The notes under the pieces were generated by a model. The model worked only from the letters and a program-made list of their open reading frames with translations. It did no database searches and had not been told where the DNA came from. The position numbers and the translations under genes were made by a program. From Streptomyces sp. Ag109_O5-1 (GTDB lineage: Bacteria; Actinomycetota; Actinomycetes; Streptomycetales; Streptomycetaceae): a stretch of 64,000 nucleotides of DNA. This document shows, piece after piece, positions 18,010 to 31,800 of this stretch (the first letter of the stretch is position 1; every line of letters starts with the position of its first letter). The DNA lies in the NCBI RefSeq assembly GCF_003814875.1, contig NZ_RKQF01000001.1:5022001-5086000 (forward strand), written 5' to 3'.

Positions 18010-19026
18010 TCAACTGGGGACGTCGAGACCAGGCAGCAGCGAAGTCACCAGGCTCGCCTCGACGTTTCCGCCGGTGAGCACCACCCCCACGTCGGCGCCG
18101 AAGCCGGAGGCGTGATCCAGTGCCGCCGCGAGCGCCGTTGCCGCCGCCGGCTCTATCAGGAGGCGTGCGTGGAGGAGGGCGGCACGAAGTGCGCCCTCGA
18201 TGGCCGTCTCGCTCACCGTGACGACCGAGGCGACGGTTCGGTGGGCGAGATCGAAGGGGAGGCTGCCTATGCGATCGGGGCGAAGGCCGTCGGCGATCGT
18301 GTAGCCGGCGGGCACGGTCACCGGCCCGCCTGCCCGGACAGCCGCGGTGAACGCGGGCACGGCGTCCGGCTCCGCTCCGACCACCGCCAGGCCTTCCCCT
18401 GCGGCCGCCAGACAGGCCCCGGCGATCGCGCTGCCGCCTCCGATCGGAACGACCACAGCGTCCAGCCGGCCTCCCTCGGCGGCGACCTGGCCGATCAGTT
18501 CGGCCGTGGCAGTCCCCTGACCCACGACGACATCGCGGTTCTGGTAGGGATCGACCGCGTCGTACCCGCGCAGGACCTGAATGCTCTCGACCATCGCCAT
18601 CCGCTCGGCGAGGACGGTGCCGGCGAACACGATCTCCGCTCCGGCTTCCCGGATCAGATCGATCTTCGTCGGCACCGCGTCCTCGGGCAGCACAAGCACG
18701 GCCGGAAGCCCGGTCGCACGGGCCGCCAGCGCGACCGCGATCGCATGGTTCCCCGTGCTCTGCGCGACCACGCCGCGGCTTCCGGCGGCGGCCAGCCGCT
18801 CAACGGCCAGGAGCGCGCCCCTGGTCTTGAACGATCCGCCGCGCTGCAGGTTCTCGGCTTTCAGCCAAAGCCGAGTACCGGCGAGCGCGTCGAGCCGGTC
18901 GCAGCGGACGACCGGCGTGCGCCACACCCGGCCGGCCAGCCGCCGCACGGCCCGGTCCACGTCATCCCTGCCGAGGCGCGACCCCTCGGCGCCGACGTCG
19001 GCGAGGCCGCCTTCGTGCTCATGCAT
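18010..19026 (-). CDS. PLP-dependent threonine/serine dehydratase-like enzyme
   Basis: 338 residues from ATG 19026, preceded by GAGGA. This is a fold-type II PLP enzyme. The cofactor lysine is Lys67 in GGSFKTRGA; the substrate-carboxylate loop is STGNHA (90-95; usually SSGNHA); and the phosphate-binding loop is GGGSAIAG (196-203; usually GGGGLxxG). There is no ACT regulatory domain, so it is like catabolic or biosynthetic standalone dehydratases rather than IlvA. It follows the NRPS-C stop by 96 bases on the same strand and is probably the last gene of the NRPS transcript. Possible roles are making 2-oxobutyrate, or making an unusual building block such as a diamino acid or dehydroamino acid. 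The sequence alone does not settle which. Confidence 0.85.
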   Translation of the reverse strand: MHEHEGGLADVGAEGSRLGRDDVDRAVRRLAGRVWRTPVVRCDRLDALAGTRLWLKAENLQRGGSFKTRGALLAVERLAAAGSRGVVAQSTGNHAIAVALAARATGLPAVLVLPEDAVPTKIDLIREAGAEIVFAGTVLAERMAMVESIQVLRGYDAVDPYQNRDVVVGQGTATAELIGQVAAEGGRLDAVVVPIGGGSAIAGACLAAAGEGLAVVGAEPDAVPAFTAAVRAGGPVTVPAGYTIADGLRPDRIGSLPFDLAHRTVASVVTVSETAIEGALRAALLHARLLIEPAAATALAAALDHASGFGADVGVVLTGGNVEASLVTSLLPGLDVPS

Positions 19027-19122
19027 TCCCGTCCTCTTCCCACCCCATCGAACGAGCCGTCCCCCTCTGCATCCCGCAGCGGGCGGACAGCATGCGGTCC
19101 GCCGGTCGTGCCGGCGCCCGGG

Positions 19123-19879
19123 TCAGTCCTTCGCTCCCATCCAGTCCGCTATCGCCGACCAGATGTCACCCAGCCGTTCAGGTTCGACCATGTGACTGTG
19201 CGGACACGGGATTCGGACCTCCGAGATCGTCCCGCTCACATAGGGCCCCCACTCCTCGGCGGTCGGCGCACCCTCCGGCTTGCCCTCCTCTGCCACCAGC
19301 ACCAGGACATCCCCGTCGAACCGCCCATAGTCGTTCTCGACGGCGATCCTCTGGTTGTTCAGGAAAAGGCGCGCGAAGTGCAGGGCCTCGTCATCCGAGA
19401 GCCCGCCAATCGGGCCGGCCATCCGGCGGGCCCACTCCTTCAGCGCGTGCAGCTCGCCATCCGGGTCGGGGGCGGGCATCAGCTCGACATCGGCCGGGCC
19501 GCCCTCCCCGTCCCCCCCGGCCGACTCGGCGTCGGGCCTGCGGCGCGGCGGATACGCGTCCAGGATGATCAGGGCCGATACCTCTTCCCCTGCCGCCTGG
19601 AGCAGCACAGCGACCTCGTGTGCCACTACTCCGCCGTGGGACCAGCCCAGCAGGCGGTACGGTCCGGTCGGCTGCACGGTGCGCATGTGCTCGATGTAGT
19701 CCTGCGCCATCTCCGTCAGCGAGGCCGCGAACAGGCCTTCGCCGTCGATTCCGCGCGCCTGCAACGCGTAGAGCGGGATCCCGCCCGGAGCGAACCTCGC
19801 CATCGGCATGTAGGACCAGCCCACGCCACTGCCCGGGTGCATGCAGAAGAAGGGGGGCTCATCACCCTGCTTTCGGATC
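19123..19879 (-). other. Thioesterase domain of NRPS-C
   Basis: An alpha/beta-hydrolase of about 250 residues at the end of NRPS-C: PFFCMHPGSGVGWSYM at the start, nucleophile Ser in LLGWSHGG, Asp in LIILDAYPP, and His in CPHSHMVEPE. It hydrolyses or cyclizes the finished peptide. Only one TE is present. Confidence 0.9.
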
Positions 19880-22800
19880 GGCAGGAGGACGTCGAGCACG
19901 TCGCGCAAGGAGGACAGGTTCATGCGCTCCATGAGGCCGCTCACGGTCGGGGCGGCAAAGAAGTCGCGCACCGTGAACGACACTCCCCGCTCCTTCAGCC
20001 GTGCCACAGCCTGAACCACCAGGAGCGAGTGTCCGCCCAGCGCGAAGAAGTCGTCATCCACACCGACCGACTCCACGCCCAGAACCTCGGCGAACACCTC
20101 GCGGATGTGTTCTTCGAGGGCGGTGACGTTGCTGTTGTCCGCCACCCGGCGGGCCGTCGGATCGGGGGCGGGAAGGGCCTTGCGGTCCAGCTTTCCGTTC
20201 GGCATCAGCGGCAGGTCGTCGAGCTGTACCACCGCCGAGGGCACCATGTACCCGGGCAGGCGCAGCGCTGCGAACGCCCGCACCTGCGCGGACAGGTCGT
20301 CGCCTGTGGCAGGGTTCTCACCCGCGTCGTCGGGCACTGCCCGTTCGCCCCCGCCCGGTACGACGTAAGCGACCAGTCGCCTTTCCCCTGGGGTGTCCTC
20401 ACGGGCCATCACCGTGGCTTGGGCGACTCCGGGGTGAGCGGCGACGACGGCCTCGACCTCGCCCAGCTCGACTCGGAAGCCTCGGATCTTGACCTGGTCA
20501 TCGGCGCGTCCCAGGAACGAGAGGTCTCCGTCGGCGCTCCAGCACACCACGTCTCCGGTGCGGTACATCCGCTTGCCACCACCGAGGAAGGGGCATGCCA
20601 CGAACCGCTCCGCGGAAAGTCCCGGCCGTCCCAGGTAGCCGCGGGCCAAGCCGTCTCCGGCGATGTACAGCTCGCCACGGACTCCCGGCGCCACCGGTGC
20701 GAGGGCGTCGTCAAGCACGTACACCTGGGTGTTCGCGATCGGCCCGCCGATCGACGTCAGGTCGGTGGCGTCCGAGTCGATCAGTTTCGCGGTGGACCAG
20801 ACTGTGGTCTCGGTCGGCCCGTACATGTTCGTCAGTGACGGCGTCCGGTCCAGGAGCGTGCGCGCCAGATCATCGGGCAACGCCTCGGCACCGATGTACA
20901 CGCGCACCTGCGACCAGTCGACCCGGTCTTCGGCATCCGACACCAGCCCGCGCCAGAGGCTCGGAGTCGCGTGTACGACAGTCGCGCCGCGGGAACGGAT
21001 CAGCGCCCGCAGCGCCCACGGGTCGAGTACCTGCTCCTGGGAGGCCAGCACCAACGGCACACCGCAGACCAACGGCAGGTAGAACTCCAGGCCCGCCATG
21101 TCGCAACCCACCGTGCTCACCGCGAGCAGGCGGTCCCCCGCGCGGAACGCGAACCGCTCGCGCATCGACATCAGGAAGTTGACGACGGCCCGGTGACCGA
21201 CGAGCACCCCCTTGGGGCGCCCGGTGGAACCGGATGTGTAGATCACCCAGATCGGGTGCTCGGGCAGGAGGGAGCCCGTGCGCTCCTCCGGTTCGAGGCG
21301 GCCGCCCGGGAGCCCGGCGAGTTCGTCGACGACGTCAGGATCGTCGAGCAGCACGACGGGGAGGATGTCGTGGCCGTCGACCCGTACCTCGAACTCTTCC
21401 AGCCTTTCGAGCATGCTCACATCGCTCACCAGGCACACCGCGCCCGAATCGGCGAGCACGTATGCGGTCCGGCCCGCCGGGTAGGCCGGGTCGATCGGCA
21501 GATACGCGGCTCCGGCCTTGAGTACGCCCAGCAGGGCCACGATCAGGTCGACCTTGCGCTCCAGCACCACCGCGACGATCGACTCCGGCCCGACTCCCCG
21601 GCCGGCCAGCAGGCGCGCGAGGCGGTTGGCCCGCTCGTCCAGCTGTGCGAACGTCACTTCCGTTTCCCCGGTGAGGATGGCGACCGCCTCGGGGGTGCGG
21701 CCGGCCTGCGCCTCGAACAGACCCACGACGGTCGTGTCCGGCAACTCGGCCTCAGTGTCGTTCCACGTGGCGAGCAGCGTCTCCCGCTCGTCGTCGGCGA
21801 GCACCCGCACCTCGCTCAGGTGGATGTCCGGATCGGCTGTCACCGCCTCGATGACGCGCACCCAGCGGTCGGAGATCCGCCGAGCCGATTCCGGTTCGAA
21901 CAGGTCTGCCGCAGCGATCAGACCGCCGAACATCCCCGCCGGTGCCCCGGAGGCGTCGTACACCTCGCGCAGGCTCAGGTCCAGGTCGAACTTCGCCATC
22001 GTCGAGCCGGTCGACACGCTGCGCGCCTCGGTGCCCGACAGGTCCACCGTCGCCGTGGCGGTGTTCTCCAGCAGCAGCATCACCTGGAACAGCGGGTGCC
22101 GGGAAAGCGAGCGGGCCGGGGCAAGCTCCTCCACCAGCCGCTCGAACGGTACGTCCTGATGCTCGAACGCCGAGAGCGCGGTCTCGCGCACCCGCGCCAG
22201 CAGCTCGGTGAACGTCGGGTCTCCGGTCAGATCCGTGCGCATCACGAAAGTGTTGACGAAGTAACCGACCAGGTCGTCAAGCGCCTCATCGGTGCGCCCG
22301 GCAGCCGCCGAACCGATCGGGATGTCCGTGCCCGCACCCAGCTTGGACAGCAGCACGGCCAGCGCGGCCTGCAGCACCATGAACACCGTTACGCCCTGCT
22401 CGCGCGCCACCGTGAGCAGCCGGGCGTGAACGGAGGCAGGGACCATGATCGGCGCCCCCGTGCCCTCATGGCCGATCACCGCCGGACGCGGCCGGTCGAA
22501 GGGGAGCGTCAACTCCTCAGGCACTCCGGCCAGCGCCTCCCGCCAATAAGCCACCTGATGGGACATCAGGCTGTCCGGGTCCTGATCGTCTCCCAGCACC
22601 TCCTGCTGCCACGCGGCGTAGTCCGCGTACTGCAACGGCAGCGGCTCCCACGCCGGGGCCCGACCCGTGCACCGGGCCTCATAGGCCCTGGTCACGTCCT
22701 TGCCCAACGGTGCCCACGACCAGCCGTCACTGGCGATGTGATGCGCCACGACCAACAGCACGTTGTCATCCGGCCCGCTGGTGAACAACCACGCCCGGAA

Positions 22801-25800
22801 CGGCACCTCGTTCGCCAAGTCGAAGACGTGCTGGGAGGCTTGCTCGACGGCGTCCGGCAGTCCGTCCTCGGAGACCTGGACCACCTGCAGTCCCCAGTCG
22901 AGGTCCTCGAGGTCGATGATCTGCTGGATCGGCTGCCCGTCCTCGGCTGTGGGGAAGACCGTGCGCAGCACCTCGTGCCGACCGACCACGTCCCGCAACG
23001 CCGCCGCCAAGGCAGACTGATTCACCTCGCCGGACAGGCGCACGGCGACCGGAATGTTGTAGGTCGCGCTCGGGCCCTCCAACTGATCGATGATCCACAG
23101 GCGACGCTGGCCGTAGGAAAGAGGGATGCGCTCCGGGCGTTCCCGCAGCGCGAGTGGGGTCCGCGCCACACCGGCACTTGAGAGCCGCTCCGCCAGGCCG
23201 GCGGCGGTCGGGGTTTCGAACAGGGCGCGGATGTCGACCTCGGCTCCCAGGAGGGTGCGGACCCGGCTGATCAGCCGGACCGCGAGCAGTGAATGCCCGC
23301 CCAGATCGAAGAAGTCGTCGTCCACACCGACCGATTCCAGCCCGAGGACCTCGGCGAAGGCCTGACACAGCAGTTCCTCGCGCGGGCCGGCCGGGGCACG
23401 GCCGGATGCGGCCGTGGTCGCGACCTCCGGCGCGGGCAGGGCCTTGCGGTCCAGCTTGCCGTTCACCGTGAGCGGCAGCGCCTCCAGCACCACCACCGCC
23501 GCGGGCACCAGGTGCTCGGGCAACCGGGCGCCGACGAACTGCCGCACCGCACCGGCCAGCGCCTGGTCCTGGTCCTGGTCTTGGTCCTCCATATCCCCGG
23601 CAGCGACCGGCACGACGTAGGCCACCAGGCGCTTGTCGCCAGTGGTGTCCTCCCGGGCGATGACCGCGGCCTGGACAATCTGCGGGTGCGCGGTGAGCAC
23701 CGTCTCGACCTCGCCCGGCTCGATCCGGAACCCCCGCACCTTCACCTGCTCATCGGCACGCCCCAGATACACCAGCTCGCCCTCGGCACTCCAGCGCACC
23801 ACGTCCCCGGTCCGGTACAACCGGCCACCACCGGCGGTGTCGAAGGGGTCGGCCACGAACCGCCCCGCGGTCAGCGCCGCACGCCCCACATACCCCCGGG
23901 CCAGCTGCGCCCCGGCGACATACAACTCCCCGGCCACCCCCACCGGCACCGGCACAAGCCGGTCATCGAGCACATACACACGGGTGTTGGCCACCGGACG
24001 GCCGATCGGCACCACACCGGCGGCCACCGCACCCGCATCCAGACACGCCGTGAGCACCCCGATCGTGGTCTCGGTCGGCCCGTAGTGATTGAACACCGCC
24101 CGGCCCTCGCCCGCCGCCTCGACCAGCTCCCGCACCCAGCCGGCCGAAGCCGCCTCCCCGCCCAGGACCACACCCCGCCCCGGCAGCACCCCGCCAAGAC
24201 CCGCCGACCCCGCGCCCAGCGCCGCCAGGTGCGAGGGCACCACCTTGACCGCGTCCACCCGCTGCGCGGCGAAGAACCCGGCCATCCCCACCGGATCGGT
24301 CACCACCTCCTCCGGCGCCACCACCAGCGTCCCACCCGAGGACAGCGCCCCGAACACCACCGTGTTACCCAGGTCGGTGACCTGCCCCTGCACCACCGCG
24401 AACCGCCCGGCACCCGCCAAAGCAACCCGCGACGGCACCGACGCCACATAGTTGGCCAGCCCGCCGTGGGTCACCCCCACACCCTTCGGCAACCCGGTCG
24501 AGCCCGACGTGTAGATCACATACGCCAGCTGACCCGGCAGCAGCAAGACCGGCACCGGAGCATCGGACATCGACAAGACCGCGACAGCCACACCCGGGTC
24601 GTCCAACGCCACCATCGGAACCCGCCCGGCCGGCAACTCGTCAAGGACGTCCTCGGTCCCCAGCAACACCGCCGCGCGGGCGTCGGCCAGCATGAACGCG
24701 ACCCGCTCGACCGGATAACCCGGATCGATCGGCAGATACGCAGCCCCCGCCTTCCACACCCCCAACATGCCCACGATCATGTCCAGACCCCGCGGCAGGC
24801 ACAGACCCACCACCGACTCCCGGCCCACGCCCAAACCCGACAGATACCGGGCCAGGCGATTCGCCCGAGCGTCCAGCTGCGCATAGGACACCTCGACACC
24901 GTCCGCGACCACGGCCACAGCATCCGGCACCCGGACCGCCTGCGCCGCGATCAACCCCGGCACCAACTCCCCCGACACCACCGAGCCGGTGCCGTTCCAC
25001 TCCACCAGCACCCGGCGCCGCTCCTCCACACCCAGCACGTCCACCCCGGAGACCGACACCGACGGATCGACCGTCACCGCCTCCAGCACCCGCACCCACC
25101 GCTCGGCGATCAAAGCCACCGTGCCCGCATCGAACAGATCCGCCGACCCGGTCACCCCGCCCCGAATCCCGGCCGGAACCCCACCCGCACCGAACACCTC
25201 CCCCACGATCACATCGATGTCGAACTTCGCAACCGACGAGCTCTCCGTCACCGGCGAAGCCTCCGGCGAGGCCCCCGACGGTGCCGCCGGACCGCCGACC
25301 CGCACACCCGGCAGGTCCAGGACCGCCTCTGCATTGTTCTGGAAGGTCAACAGCACCTGGAACAACGGATGCCGGGACAGTGAGCGGGCCGGGGCGAGTT
25401 CCTCCACCAGACGCTCGAACGGCACATCCTGATGCTCGAACCCGGCCAGACTCACCTCACGCACCCGAGCCAGCAGCTGCTCGAACGTCGGATCCCCCGA
25501 CAGATCCGTGCGCACCACCATGGTGTTGACGAACGAACCGACCAGATCGTCCAGCGCCTCATCCGTGCGCCCCGCGACCGCCGAGCCGATCGGGATGTCC
25601 TCACCCGCACCCAGCTTCGAGACCAGCACCGCCAGCGCGGCCTGCAGCAGCATGAACACCGTCACACCCTGCTCCCGCGCCACCCGCAGCACCCGGGCAT
25701 GCACCTCGGCCGGAACCTGCAACGGCACCGTGTGCCCACGATGACTCGCCACCGCCGGACGCGGCCGATCGGCCGGCAGCGCCAGCTCCTCCGGCGCCCC

Positions 25801-28800
25801 GTCGAGGGCCTGCCGCCAGTAGGCGACCTGCCGCGAGATCACACTCTCCGGATCGTCCTCGCTGCCCAGCAGTTCGCGCTGCCACAGCGTGTAGTCCGCG
25901 TACTGCACCGGCAACGGCTCCCACACCGGAGCCCGCCCCTCAAGACGCGCCGCATACGCACCCGAGACATCCTTGGCCAACGGCGCCGTCGACCAGCCAT
26001 CACTGGCAATGTGATGCACCACCACCACCAGGACATGCTCGTCCGAGCCATCGGTGAACAGCCACGCCCGGATCGGCACCTCGACCGCCAGATCGAACGC
26101 GTACCCGGCCACCGCCGCAACCTGCTCAGGCAGATCAGCCGGGGCCACCTCCACGACCCGCAGCTCCCAGTCCAGATCGTCGAGGTCGAGGATCTGCTGG
26201 AAGGGCTGCCCGTCCACGGCCGTGGGATACACGGTGCGCAGCACCTCGTGCCGCCCGATCACATCCCGCAACGCCGCCGCCAGGGCAGCCTCGTCGACCC
26301 CACCGGACAAGCGCACCACGACCGGGCTGTTATAGGTCGCACTCGGGCCCTCCAACTGCCCGATGAACCACAACCGCTGCTGCGCGAACGACAGCGGCAA
26401 CCGCTCCGGACGCACCTGCGGCACCAACGCGGAACGCGCCACACCAGCACCCGACAACCGCGCCGCCAAACCCGCCACCGTCGGAGCCTCGAACAACGTC
26501 CGCAACGACACCTCAACACCCAGCACCGCCCGGATACGGCTCACCAACCGCACCGCCAGCAGCGAATGCCCACCCAGGACGAAGAAATCGTCATCGACGC
26601 CGACGGACTCCAGGCCCAGGACCTCGGCGAACGCCTGACACAGCAATTCCTCACGCACGTTCGCCGGGCCACGCCCGGAACCAGCGAGCACGGTGAAGTC
26701 AGGCGCCGGCAGCGCCCTGCGGTCCAGCTTCCCGTTCACCGTCAACGGCAGCGCCTCCAGCACCACCACCGCCGACGGCACCATGTACTCCGGCAACCGC
26801 GACGCGGCGAACTCCCGGACCACGTACGGCAACCCACCGAGGTTCGCACCATCAGCGGCCCCGGCCATCGGGACGACGTAGGCGACCAGCCGCTTGTCCC
26901 CCGTCTCGTCTTCCCGGGCGATCACGGCGGCCTGGGCAACCTGCGGGTGCGCGGCGATGACCGCCTGGATCTCACCCGGCTCGATCCGGAACCCACGCAC
27001 CTTCACCTGCTCATCGGCACGCCCCAGATACACCAGGTTGCCCTCGGCATCCCAGCGCACCACATCCCCGGTCCGGTACAGGCGGCCACCACCGGCCGGG
27101 TCGGTGTCGAACGGGTCGGCCACGAACCGCTCCGCCGTCAGACCCGCACGCCCCACATACCCACGCGCCAACTGCACACCGGCCAGATACAACTCCCCCG
27201 CCACACCCACCGGCACCGGGCACAGCCGCTCATCCAGCACGAACACCCGCGTGTTCGCAACCGGACGCCCGATCGGCACCACCGACGACCCGTCGGGCCG
27301 CACCTGATACCCGGTCACGTCCACCGACGCCTCGGTCGGACCGTACAGGTTGAACAACCCCGCATCCGCACCGAACACGGCGAAGAACCGGTCCCGGACA
27401 CCGGCGCCCAACGCCTCACCCGAACACACCACCCGCCGCAACGACCCGCACCGCCCGGCCTGCGGCACCGCCAAGAACGCCTCCAGCATCGAGGGCACGA
27501 AATGCACCGTGTCCACCCGCTGCTCACGCACCAGCTCGGCCACATACCCCGGATCCCGATGACCACCCGGCCGGGCCACCACCATCACCGCACCCTGGAC
27601 CAGCGGCCAGAACAACTCCCACACCGACACATCGAACCCGAACGGCGTCTTGTGCAACACCCGCTCCCCCGGCGCCAGCCCGAACCGGTCCTGCATCCAC
27701 ACCAACCGGTTCACAATCCCGGCATGCGACACCACCACACCCTTCGGCACACCCGTCGACCCCGACGTATAGATCACATACGCCGGATTCCCCGACACCA
27801 CCGACACCGGCACCGCATCACCGGACAACGCCGACACCCGCGGATCATCCACCACCACAACCGGCACCGAACCCGCAGCCACCCCAGCCCCGGACACCGC
27901 ATCAGCGATCACACACACCGCACCCGCATCCGCCAGCACGAACGAGACCCGCTCCGCCGGCAGCTCCGGATCCACCGGCAGATACGCCGCCCCCGCCTTG
28001 AGCACCGCCAGCAACGCCACCACCATCTCCACACCCCGCGGCAGACACACCCCCACCACCGACTCCGGACCCACACCCAGCCCGCACAGATACCGCGCCA
28101 ACCGGTTCGCCCGCGCATCCAACTCCGCATACGACACCGACACGCCCTCAAACACCACCGCCACAGCATCCGGAGTCCGCGCCACCTGCCCCGCGAACAA
28201 CCCCGGCAACGTCCCCACCGGCACCTCGGCCGCCGTGTCGTTCCACTGGCGCAGCACCCGGTCCAGCTCCGTGCCATCCAGCACGCTCACCCCGGACAGC
28301 GGCGTCTGCGCACCGCCCTCCAGAGCGTCCTCCAGCGCCGCCACCAGGTCACCGACCGCCGTATGCAGCATCCCGGCAACCGCCCGCGGATCGATCGGCC
28401 CGACCGCATCCACCACGAGGCCAAGACCATCACCGTTGTCATCGACCGACACCGTCAACGGATAGTTCGTCTGCTCCCGGGAGAACACCGGCCGGAGGCC
28501 CTCGAATCCGCCGTCGTCGGCGGCGTCGGACTCACCAGCGCCCTGAGACCCGCCGGCGGTGTTGTGCCGGTAGTTGAACAGCGTGGTGAACAACGGCTCG
28601 TCCGCCGGCACCGCGCTGGCACGCTGGGCCAGCGCCAACGGCGCGTGCTCGTGCTCCAGCAGGCCGGCCAGCAGTCCACGCATCGCCGTGACCGCATCCA
28701 GCACACCGAGATCCCCGGTACGCACCCGCACCGGCAGGGTGTTCATGAACAGTCCAGGCACCCGGTCCGAGCCGGCGCCCGCGTTCATCCGCCCGAACAG

Positions 28801-31800
28801 CACCGTGCCGAACACCACGTCGTCACGGCCCGCAACCACCGCCAGCACCCGCGACCACGCCACATGCAGCACCGTCGCCGCACTGGCCCCCAGACTCCGC
28901 GAGACTTCCCGCAGCCGCGCCACCACACCGGCATCCAGAGGCATGGTCGCCCGCACCACGTCCGAACCGTCACCGCGCACGTCGCTGACTCCGAACGCCG
29001 CGGTCGGCTCCTCCACCCCGGCCAAAAGCTCCCGGAAGAACTCCTCGTGCTCCCCACTGTCCAGCCCGGCCCGGGCCTGCGCCACGAAGTCCCGGAACGG
29101 CAACGGCTCCGGCAGCGTCTCGGCACGCCCGGCCAGAATCGTCTGGATCTCGTCCAGCACGATGTCCAGCGCGGTGTGGTCCTGCACCAGATGATGCACC
29201 CGCACCAGCCCCAGCCACCGGCCACCAGAGACCTCGGCCACATGCAGATCCAGCAGCGGCGCACGCCCCAGATCCATCACCAACCCCACCACGGACATGA
29301 GCTCGGCCGCCGGATCCGCCGCATGGGTGTCAAGACTCACCTCAGTGACGGGAAGCGCCGCGGAGCGCCACACCACCTGCACCGGCTCCCGCAACCCCTG
29401 CCACACCACCGAGGTCCGGAACACATCATGCCGGTCGACCACCTGCTGCAACGCAGCGACGAACCCGTCCAGCCGGGACCGGTCATCGAACTCGATGACG
29501 CTCGGCAGCACATACGCGTCCTGACCGCCGTCGGCCAGCAGGTGGTGGAACAGAATCCCTTCCTGCAGCGGAGCCAGCGGGTAGATGTCCGCGACGTTGC
29601 CCGCACCACCCTCGACCCCGGAAACCACAGCCTGGACCTCGGCCTCGGTCAGCTCCACCAACGGCAGCATCTCCGGCGTGATCACCTGCGCCCCGTCCGG
29701 AATCAGGTTCTCCGGCACCACCACCGACACCGGAGCGGCCATCGACGCTAGGCCCGCCGGCGAGGGCGACAGGAACAGCGCCCGCACCGAGACCGACACA
29801 CCCCGCACCCGCAGCCACTCCACCAGGCGCACGGCCAGCAGCGAATGCCCGCCCAGAGCGAAGAAGTCGTCATCGACTCCGACCGACTCCAGGCCCAGGA
29901 CCTCGGCGAACGCCTGACACAGCACCTCCTCACGCACGTTGGCCGGGCCACGCCCGGAACCGGCGAGCGATGCGAAGTCCGGCGCCGGCAGCGCCCTGCG
30001 GTCCAGCTTGCCGTTCACCGTCAACGGCAGGGCCTCGAGCACCATCACCGCCGAGGGCACCATGTACTCCGGCAGCCGGGCGCCGACGTGCTCCCGCAAC
30101 ACGACCGGATCCGCCTCTGCCCCGGCCGCCGGGACCACGTAGGCGACCAGCCGCTTGTCACCAGTGGCGTCCTCCCGGACGATCACCGCGGCCTGAGAGA
30201 TCTGCGGATGCCCGGCGATCACCGCCTCGATCTCGCCCGGCTCGATCCGGAACCCACGCACCTTCACCTGCTCATCGGCACGCCCCAGATACACCAGCTC
30301 ACCCTCGGCGGACCAGCGCACCACGTCCCCGGTCCGGTACAGGCGGCCGCCACCGGCCGGGTCGGTGTCGAAGGGGTCGGCCACGAACCGGCCCGCGGTC
30401 AGACCCGCACGCCCCAGATAGCCGCGGGCCACCCCCGAACCCGCGATATACAACTCCCCGGGCACCCCCACCGGCACCGGAGCCAGCCGGTCGTCCAGCA
30501 CGAACACCCGCGCCCCGCCGATCGGCCGCCCGATCGGCGGCACCCACCCCGCCTCCGGGCGCTGCGCGCCGTCATCGAACCACGCCGTGGCATACACCGT
30601 CGCCTCGGTCGGACCATAGATGTTGGCTACCGCAGCAGCGGGCAACGCCTCACGCACCGCACCCAGAACCCCTGCGGACAGGCCTTCACCCGCCAACACC
30701 ACCGCCCCGGCCCCGGACAGACCACTGCCAGCACCCGACAGCACCCGCACCAACGCTGAAGGCACCGCACTGACCAACGAGACCTCGCCCACCCCGCCGG
30801 TCCCATCCGCCAACGCCAGCAGGTCCTCCACCACCTCCACACAACCGCCCGCGCACAACGGCCCCAGCAGCTCGAACACCGACACGTCAAAACTCAGTGA
30901 CGTCGAACCCAACACACGCTCGAACTCCCCGGCCGCTCCGAAACGCGAACCCGCCCACGCCACCAACGCAGCCACCGAGCGATGCTCGACCACCACACCC
31001 TTCGGCGTCCCCGTCGACCCCGACGTGTAAATCACGTACGCCGCACACCCCGGCACCACCGGCACCGCCCCGCGAGGCGCACCGCCCTTCTCAGCCGCCA
31101 GCCCCGCAACCATCCCCGGATCGTCGAGTACCACCACCGGCTCAGCCCCCGCGGTACCCTCCAGCTCCGAGAGCGCCCCAGCCACCCCGGCCACTGTCAG
31201 CACACACACCGGCGCCGCATCAGAGAGCATGAAACCTATCCGCTCAGCCGGGTACTCCGGATCCACAGGCAGGTACGCGCCCCCCGCTTTCCACACCCCC
31301 AGCACCGCCACGATCATTTCCACACCGCGCGGCAGACACAGGCCCACCACCGACTCCGGGCCCACCCCCAACCCCGACAAATACCGCGCCAGACGATTCG
31401 CCCGAGCATCCAGCTCGGCGTACGAAACCTCGACCCCACCGCTCGCCACCGCCGGCGCATCAGGCGTCCGGGCCACCTGCGCCGCGAACAACTCCGGCAC
31501 CGAGACCTCCGGTACCACGAAACCGGTGTGGTTCCACTGACGCAGCACGCGATCCGATTCGGCCACGCCCAATACGTCCACCCCGGACACCGGCAGCCCC
31601 GGATCGGCGAGCACCGCCTCCAATACCCTGACCAAACGTTCGGCAATCAGCGCGACGCTCGCAGCATCGAACAAAGCAGCTGCTCCCGTCACCGCACCCC
31701 GTATACCTGCTGGAGCGCCATCGACGTAGTACATCTCGCTGAGATTCAGGTCGACATCGAACTTTGCCACCGAAACCCCCGGCCGCGAGTCCGGGTGCGG

